This document shows, one piece after another, positions 59,901 through 64,000 of a DNA stretch of 64,000 bases (positions within the stretch are counted from its first letter, which is position 1; the number at the start of each line of letters is the position of its first letter). The position numbers and the translations under genes were made by a program. The stretch covers positions 80,614,343 to 80,678,342 of the forward strand of contig CM043950.1 of assembly GCA_014529385.2 (NCBI GenBank), in the 5' to 3' direction. Below the pieces are notes generated by a model, which had not been told where the DNA came from, did no database searches, and saw nothing but the letters and a program-made list of their open reading frames with translations. This DNA is from Adiantum capillus-veneris (Eukaryota > Streptophyta > Polypodiopsida > Polypodiales > Pteridaceae).

Positions 59901-62645
59901 CTAGTAGATGACTTTACTCTCCCCAATGTGACATTTATCCACATTTAATTGCCCACCTAGGCTCTGCAACCTGGCCAAACCTTCAATTACCTTTTCTAAA
60001 TGTGAAATACGGGAGCTATATATACAAAAATCATCAATGAACACTCTTATGGATGTTCCAAAGAACGGTTGAAAAACATATGTGACATATCTTTGGAATG
60101 TGGCAGGTGCATTTGTGATACCAAATGGCATAACCCTGTATGCAAAACAACCCCATGGCGTGATAAAAGTGGTTTTTAGCTGATCTTCCAAGGCTATGCG
60201 TATTTGAAAGTATCCTGAATAACCATCACAGACGGTATAGCATTCAAAACCCGCTACTTCATTCAGAATTTCATCCAAGAAAGGGAGAGGAAAGTGGTCT
60301 CTCTTTGTAGCTTCATTTAGTGGTTTGTAGTCAACACAGACCCTCCACTTACCATTCTTTTTAGGCGTCACCACTACGGGTGACACCCATTCTGAGTTTT
60401 CTACAGGATAGATGAATCCCACCTCCAGCAGTTTCCTTACCTCGGCCAAGAGTGCCTTTTCTTGTATGAACCCCAGTCGTCGTAGCTTTTGCACAACTTG
60501 TTTTACCCCTTCCTTCAACTTAATATGATGTTCCACCACTGTAATGCCTGTGATTCTTTCATAGTTGTCAATGAACAGGTTAGGAAATCCCATCAACATT
60601 TGCAAAAAACTATCTTTCTCCTCAAGTGTTAATTCCGTAGACAACATACCCTTCAACCTACTTCCTCCTAGGCCAGGTGATTTTCTCTCCTCTTCATTGG
60701 GTTTCCCTTTTGGTGATGGATCACCAGTTGTGCTTACCCTTTGTGGATCCTTCATAATGATACCCATCACATCAATGGAACTGTCACTTTCGTCGGTGGA
60801 TGTGGTCTCCTCCTCAGAACTGGAAGATTCGCTAGTGGTTTCATCTGCCGATGTTTCCAGATTCATTTGCTTCTGCTTGCCAATCCTCATGTCGTAGTAG
60901 ATTGTCTCCCATTTCTTACCGGTCATGCGTAGAAGGCCAATACCACAGTCCTGTTTTGCCTTCATGGCCATCAACCATGGCCTTCCCAAAATTAGTGGAT
61001 AGCCCTCCCCCTTAGTAGGCATTACAAAAACATCTACCTCTATCTCAGTGTTGAAAGCTTTTATTTTCACAGCACTTACCACACCCACACACTTTACTTT
61101 TGCGTTGTTTGCCATCTTTGCCTTGCATGGAGAAGGCCTGTCAACCTCGAGCCCTAATCGAAGCATCATAGCTTCGCTCATTACACAGATTTGTGCACCT
61201 CCATCAATGTAGGTATTTCCAACCCTCTTTCCTTTTATGTTTACGTCGACAATTGGAAGGATGTCATCCATGTTGCATCCCGAAATTGCTCCGGCTACCT
61301 TTGTTTTGGAGCGTCTTGTACTTACCATTTTAGACCATTGTCGCCTTACTTTAGGTACAAGATGTAGCAGCTGTGGCCATGTAATCTTCGGTCCTTGCTC
61401 TGCCACATCCAATGTTAGATAATAGGGCTTAGAACTTTCCCCTAGCGGAAAGTCGGTGATGCCCAATTTCCATCGTGGCCTGGATGGCCTCTTGCTAGTT
61501 TCTCCTCTCATGCTTCTCTCATCATCTGATTGTGTAGCCTTCTCCCTCCTAGCTCTTTTCATAGTCATGGCCTCAAGTGGTTCTAAAAAGGTTACCTTCT
61601 CCTTACCCTTGTCCCTCTCCTTTGCTATGGGTGGATCCACTACTACCGCTTTTCCTTTCTCTTCTAGCCTTATGATGTTTATAGGGCGATCAGGTGGTGG
61701 GGCTGGTGGAAGAGGTGGAATGGATGCTTGTAGTGGTGTCTGGGGTGGACGTAGAATTTTTTTTGGTGGGGTTGGTGCTCGGGGTGGGGGTGTTCTTTCT
61801 CTAGGGGGTGACAATTGGTTCCTCTTACCTCCTCTATTATAGTTTTGTCGTGGTTTGAGACAATAGTACATACCGTGACCTTCTTCTCCGCAGTTGTAGC
61901 AATGATACTCCCTGTTTTGTCGTCGTGCTCTTCCAGGGTCTTGATCTCTTTCTTGACTCCTCATTTGCTGTATTAAGTGGACAGAAAAATTCTGCAGTTG
62001 GTTAGTAATATGGGCCAACATATCTTGTTGGTCATCTCTTACCCCAAGAGCCGGTGGTGGTGGTATGGTGGTTGTCGTAGTTGCTGGTCGATGCGATGTT
62101 CCTGCTTCTGTTGACTCGGTTTCTTTGGCTTTCATTCGCAGCTTCTTGTCCTTAAGGCGAGCAATCTCAACGGCTAACTCGTATGTAGCCGGGAATCTAC
62201 CTTTCACCTTCTCCTTGAGAAGCGGCCATAAGCCATGCATAAACCAATATTTTTTTAGGAAATCGGGTGCAGCTTCCCCCCTTGCCAGTGACTCAACCCA
62301 CCATTCCCACAAATCCACAAATTTGGACTCATAGGTGGCATATTCTAAAAGACCCTTCTGCTTCAAGTCTCTCAACTTGTCCCACAACTTTTCTGAAGTG
62401 GTACCTCCCCCAAAGTGCCTCTTAAAAGCGGTTTTTAAGGGTTCCCAGTCATCCTTGGTTGCTTGTGGAAGTGCATTGTACCATGATCTAGCTTCTAGCT
62501 TCATGAGATGGTTAAAGATTCTAACCCGGGATTCATCCGTATCTTTGTTGCTCACTACACATGCTACTTCAAAGTCATCTAGGAAGTCTGTTACCAAATC
62601 CTCCCCCTTCTTTCCTTTAATTGTTGGAAATGCTACACTTGCCAT
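59901..62645 (-). CDS. Tat3 gag-protease-RT open frame (about 914 residues)
   Basis: The start chosen is the ATG at 62,645 (MASVAFPTIKGKKGEDL), in good context; the frame is open about 10 codons upstream. Gag capsid: TDFLDDFEVACVVSNKDTDE, EARSWYNALPQ and FMHGLWPLLKEKVKGRFP. Zinc knuckle CYNCGEEGHGMYYC near residue 255. Protease near residue 475 with TYIDGGAQICVMSEAM, where the active site is DGG instead of D-S/T-G, and VFVMPTKGEGYPLILGRPWL. RT with WVSPVVVTPKKNGKW, CVDYKPLN, FRVMPFG-type AYRVMPFGITNAPATFQ and VFIDDFCIYSS. Gag and pol are in one frame without a stop. It ends at a TAG created by a one-base frameshift within RT. Confidence 0.92.
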   Translation of the reverse strand: MASVAFPTIKGKKGEDLVTDFLDDFEVACVVSNKDTDESRVRIFNHLMKLEARSWYNALPQATKDDWEPLKTAFKRHFGGGTTSEKLWDKLRDLKQKGLLEYATYESKFVDLWEWWVESLARGEAAPDFLKKYWFMHGLWPLLKEKVKGRFPATYELAVEIARLKDKKLRMKAKETESTEAGTSHRPATTTTTIPPPPALGVRDDQQDMLAHITNQLQNFSVHLIQQMRSQERDQDPGRARRQNREYHCYNCGEEGHGMYYCLKPRQNYNRGGKRNQLSPPRERTPPPRAPTPPKKILRPPQTPLQASIPPLPPAPPPDRPINIIRLEEKGKAVVVDPPIAKERDKGKEKVTFLEPLEAMTMKRARREKATQSDDERSMRGETSKRPSRPRWKLGITDFPLGESSKPYYLTLDVAEQGPKITWPQLLHLVPKVRRQWSKMVSTRRSKTKVAGAISGCNMDDILPIVDVNIKGKRVGNTYIDGGAQICVMSEAMMLRLGLEVDRPSPCKAKMANNAKVKCVGVVSAVKIKAFNTEIEVDVFVMPTKGEGYPLILGRPWLMAMKAKQDCGIGLLRMTGKKWETIYYDMRIGKQKQMNLETSADETTSESSSSEEETTSTDESDSSIDVMGIIMKDPQRVSTTGDPSPKGKPNEEERKSPGLGGSRLKGMLSTELTLEEKDSFLQMLMGFPNLFIDNYERITGITVVEHHIKLKEGVKQVVQKLRRLGFIQEKALLAEVRKLLEVGFIYPVENSEWVSPVVVTPKKNGKWRVCVDYKPLNEATKRDHFPLPFLDEILNEVAGFECYTVCDGYSGYFQIRIALEDQLKTTFITPWGCFAYRVMPFGITNAPATFQRYVTYVFQPFFGTSIRVFIDDFCIYSSRISHLEKVIEGLARLQSLGGQLNVDKCHIGESKVIY

Positions 62646-62727
62646 GATTACTGAGAGAGAGCTAGAAAGACACACTGCTTAACTTGCAAAAGTTTTTTTT
62701 TCTTTACAAGGAGGCGTGTATACCCTC

Positions 62728-62946
62728 TTATACTAGGACATAGATTAAAACTTCAAACGGTACATTGCCTTGTACCAAAGGTAAGACAAATGGTTGAACT
62801 GATGCCAGAACCTCAAAAAATCTCTCCCCACCCAGCATGGTGTCAATGACGTGCTGGTAGTGAGCCTTCAAATCCAGTATTACCTTGATTGAGCGTACAC
62901 GTGTTGGTATGTGTGATCTGTCTTGAGGTAGGTCGTACTGATTCAT
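62728..62946 (-). CDS. Tat3 short ORF upstream of gag (72 codons)
   Basis: Starts MNQYDLPQDRSHIPTRVR and ends FEVLIYVLV, about 80 bases before the gag ATG. It resembles the Tat2 ORF at 38,313-38,525 in start, length, position and C-terminal half (ASVQPFVLPL against ASISPFILPL). Function unknown. Confidence 0.55.
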   Translation of the reverse strand: MNQYDLPQDRSHIPTRVRSIKVILDLKAHYQHVIDTMLGGERFFEVLASVQPFVLPLVQGNVPFEVLIYVLV

Positions 62947-62963
62947 GTGAAGCTTAGAGGTGC

Positions 62964-63494
62964 TTAGTCACTGTCCAAGCTTGTGGGAGAGGGTGGTGTT
63001 CTTTCCTGAAACAAACTCAGTAGATCCCTAGTTTCTCTAGTGAGAGTGTGAGCCAATGATTGCGTTATCTGTGCTGCAGCATCAGGTGCGACTTGAAAAC
63101 TGACTCTGATAATTACCTCGGGGACTTGAGCTACCCGATTCTCAAAGTAGAATAGTGTTGATTCTCTATTGTGTAGAGCTCCTTCCATTTTGTTGTTGTG
63201 GGTTGGTTGTAGGTTGCGGACATGGTTTCGACCTTCTTCTTCGAACTTGGCCTATGTATATCCACTAGGTTTGGCGTGTTGGTTGACTCTCCCACTGCAA
63301 ATCGATTACCGTTACGCCTGGCACTCGAGCTTCGATGGAGATGCGGAGTTCGTCTAATTGTGCTTGGAGCTCTTCTTCTTTTGTCTTCCAATTAGCAAAT
63401 CCTGCTAGCCATTCATCCATTCACAATAGTTTAGGGATTTCAGTCTTGTAAACTGAAGGGTTTCATGAAAAGATCCTCAGTGGGGGCACCGAAT
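62964..63494 (-). other. Tat3 leader with two open frames and primer-binding site
   Basis: Minus-strand leader between the 5' LTR and the short ORF. The primer-binding site-like CGGTGCCCCCACTGAG lies at 63,476-63,491, nearly the same as in Tat2. Open frames at 63,131-63,391 (basic, Arg-rich) and 62,964-63,188 (with VAPDAAAQITQSLAHTL) have no recognised domain. I could not convincingly align them with the 167-codon Tat2 leader ORF. Confidence 0.55.
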
Positions 63495-63703
63495 TACGGG
63501 AGCAAAGCGAATCCCGAACCCCGACGGCCTCTAAAACATCGGGGACCGAATGGCGCGCCTCGAGCCTGTCATGGTAAAGCAAACAGGGGGCACCACCTAG
63601 CTTCAGCGGCTAGGACGCAAACAACACACCACCGTAACAAAGTTTTCATCCAAGAGAGATGGATGCTTGGGAGCAATGATGAAGAGGAAAGGGAATGAGA
63701 TCA

Positions 63704-63738
<35 letters not shown>

Positions 63739-64000
63739 GGGAGGGGGTATAGCGGCTTAGTACTTAGGCACCACAAAAGGATGGCGAATCCGCACACCCT
63801 TCACACATACACAAGCTCACTCCAAACACAAGACTAGGTGGCGATTCCGCACACCTCACATGGGCAAAACATTGCAAGAAAACATACTCACAAAACCTCA
63901 AGCTTTATTTAGAGAATAAGGTGATGAAATGGGGAGCATAGGGTAGGGGAATGAGAAGGGAGAGTGTGGTAGAGCACATGGCGGATAGGTGGGAGTTGAT
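63495..64000 (-). repeat. Tat3 5' LTR, cut by the window edge
   Basis: About 506 bp (the R/U5 side) match 55,816 onward, including ACGGGAGCAAAGCGAA, the stem-loop at 63,596-63,614 and a longer GA tract (63,706-63,734). A few substitutions separate it from the 3' LTR, indicating a fairly recent insertion. About 1 kb of the LTR lies beyond the window. Confidence 0.93.

Noticed and set aside
60565-62682. Plus-strand open frames opposite Tat3 gag-pol (60-128 codons).
   Set aside because: Antisense shadows of a strong minus-strand coding frame.

Overview
The window looks like intergenic heterochromatin of a land plant with a large, repeat-rich genome. Nearly every recognisable coding segment belongs to a plant-type transposable element: a CACTA (En/Spm) DNA transposon, Ty3/gypsy elements of the Tat lineage with a second, archaeal-type RNase H, a Ty3/gypsy chromovirus with a chromodomain, Ty1/copia, and a LINE. 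I found no intact host gene; the only host-derived piece is a broken heavy-metal-associated (HMA) domain fragment. Long (TC)n/(GA)n, (TG)n and poly-C/poly-G tracts are frequent. The species cannot be named from the sequence; a fern or gymnosperm would fit but is a guess.

Layout. 1 to about 7.77 kb: a minus-strand CACTA element with a TNP2-like transposase, a second TNP1/TNPA-like gene, a captured HMA fragment in its 5' part, and subterminal hairpins. 7.77 to 10.5 kb: AT-rich sequence without recognisable genes. 10,515-26,355 and 26,357-42,158: a head-to-tail tandem duplication of about 15.8 kb (units A and B) joined with one extra base. Each unit holds the end of a decayed minus-strand Tat element (Tat1), a copia LTR with primer-binding site, the start of a chromovirus, and a plus-strand Tat element (Tat2). 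Unit A stops inside the Tat2 RNase H; unit B runs on into the full Tat2 (3' LTR ends at 45,220), the rest of the chromovirus (3' LTR ends at 47,869) and the resumed copia gag (to about 49.16 kb). This gives a four-level nest: Tat1 interrupted by copia, copia by the chromovirus, and the chromovirus gag by Tat2. The duplication came last.

49.16 to 51.3 kb: a minus-strand LINE (endonuclease plus the start of reverse transcriptase) abutting the copia gag. 51.3 to 55.8 kb: degenerate coding-like sequence of unknown family with internal duplications. 55,816 to the window end: a minus-strand Tat element (Tat3), the youngest-looking one, with a 1,550-bp 3' LTR, a gag-pol broken by one frameshift and one stop, and a 5' LTR cut by the window edge.

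The most interesting signals are: a short ORF of 70-72 codons just upstream of gag that is recognisably shared by the diverged Tat2 and Tat3; an LTR stem-loop shared by the same two elements with different but still paired stems; the HMA fragment inside the CACTA; a chromovirus with 123-bp LTRs that has lost reverse transcriptase and RNase H; and the duplicated unknown sequence at 51.3-55.2 kb. All readings are by eye, without database searches.
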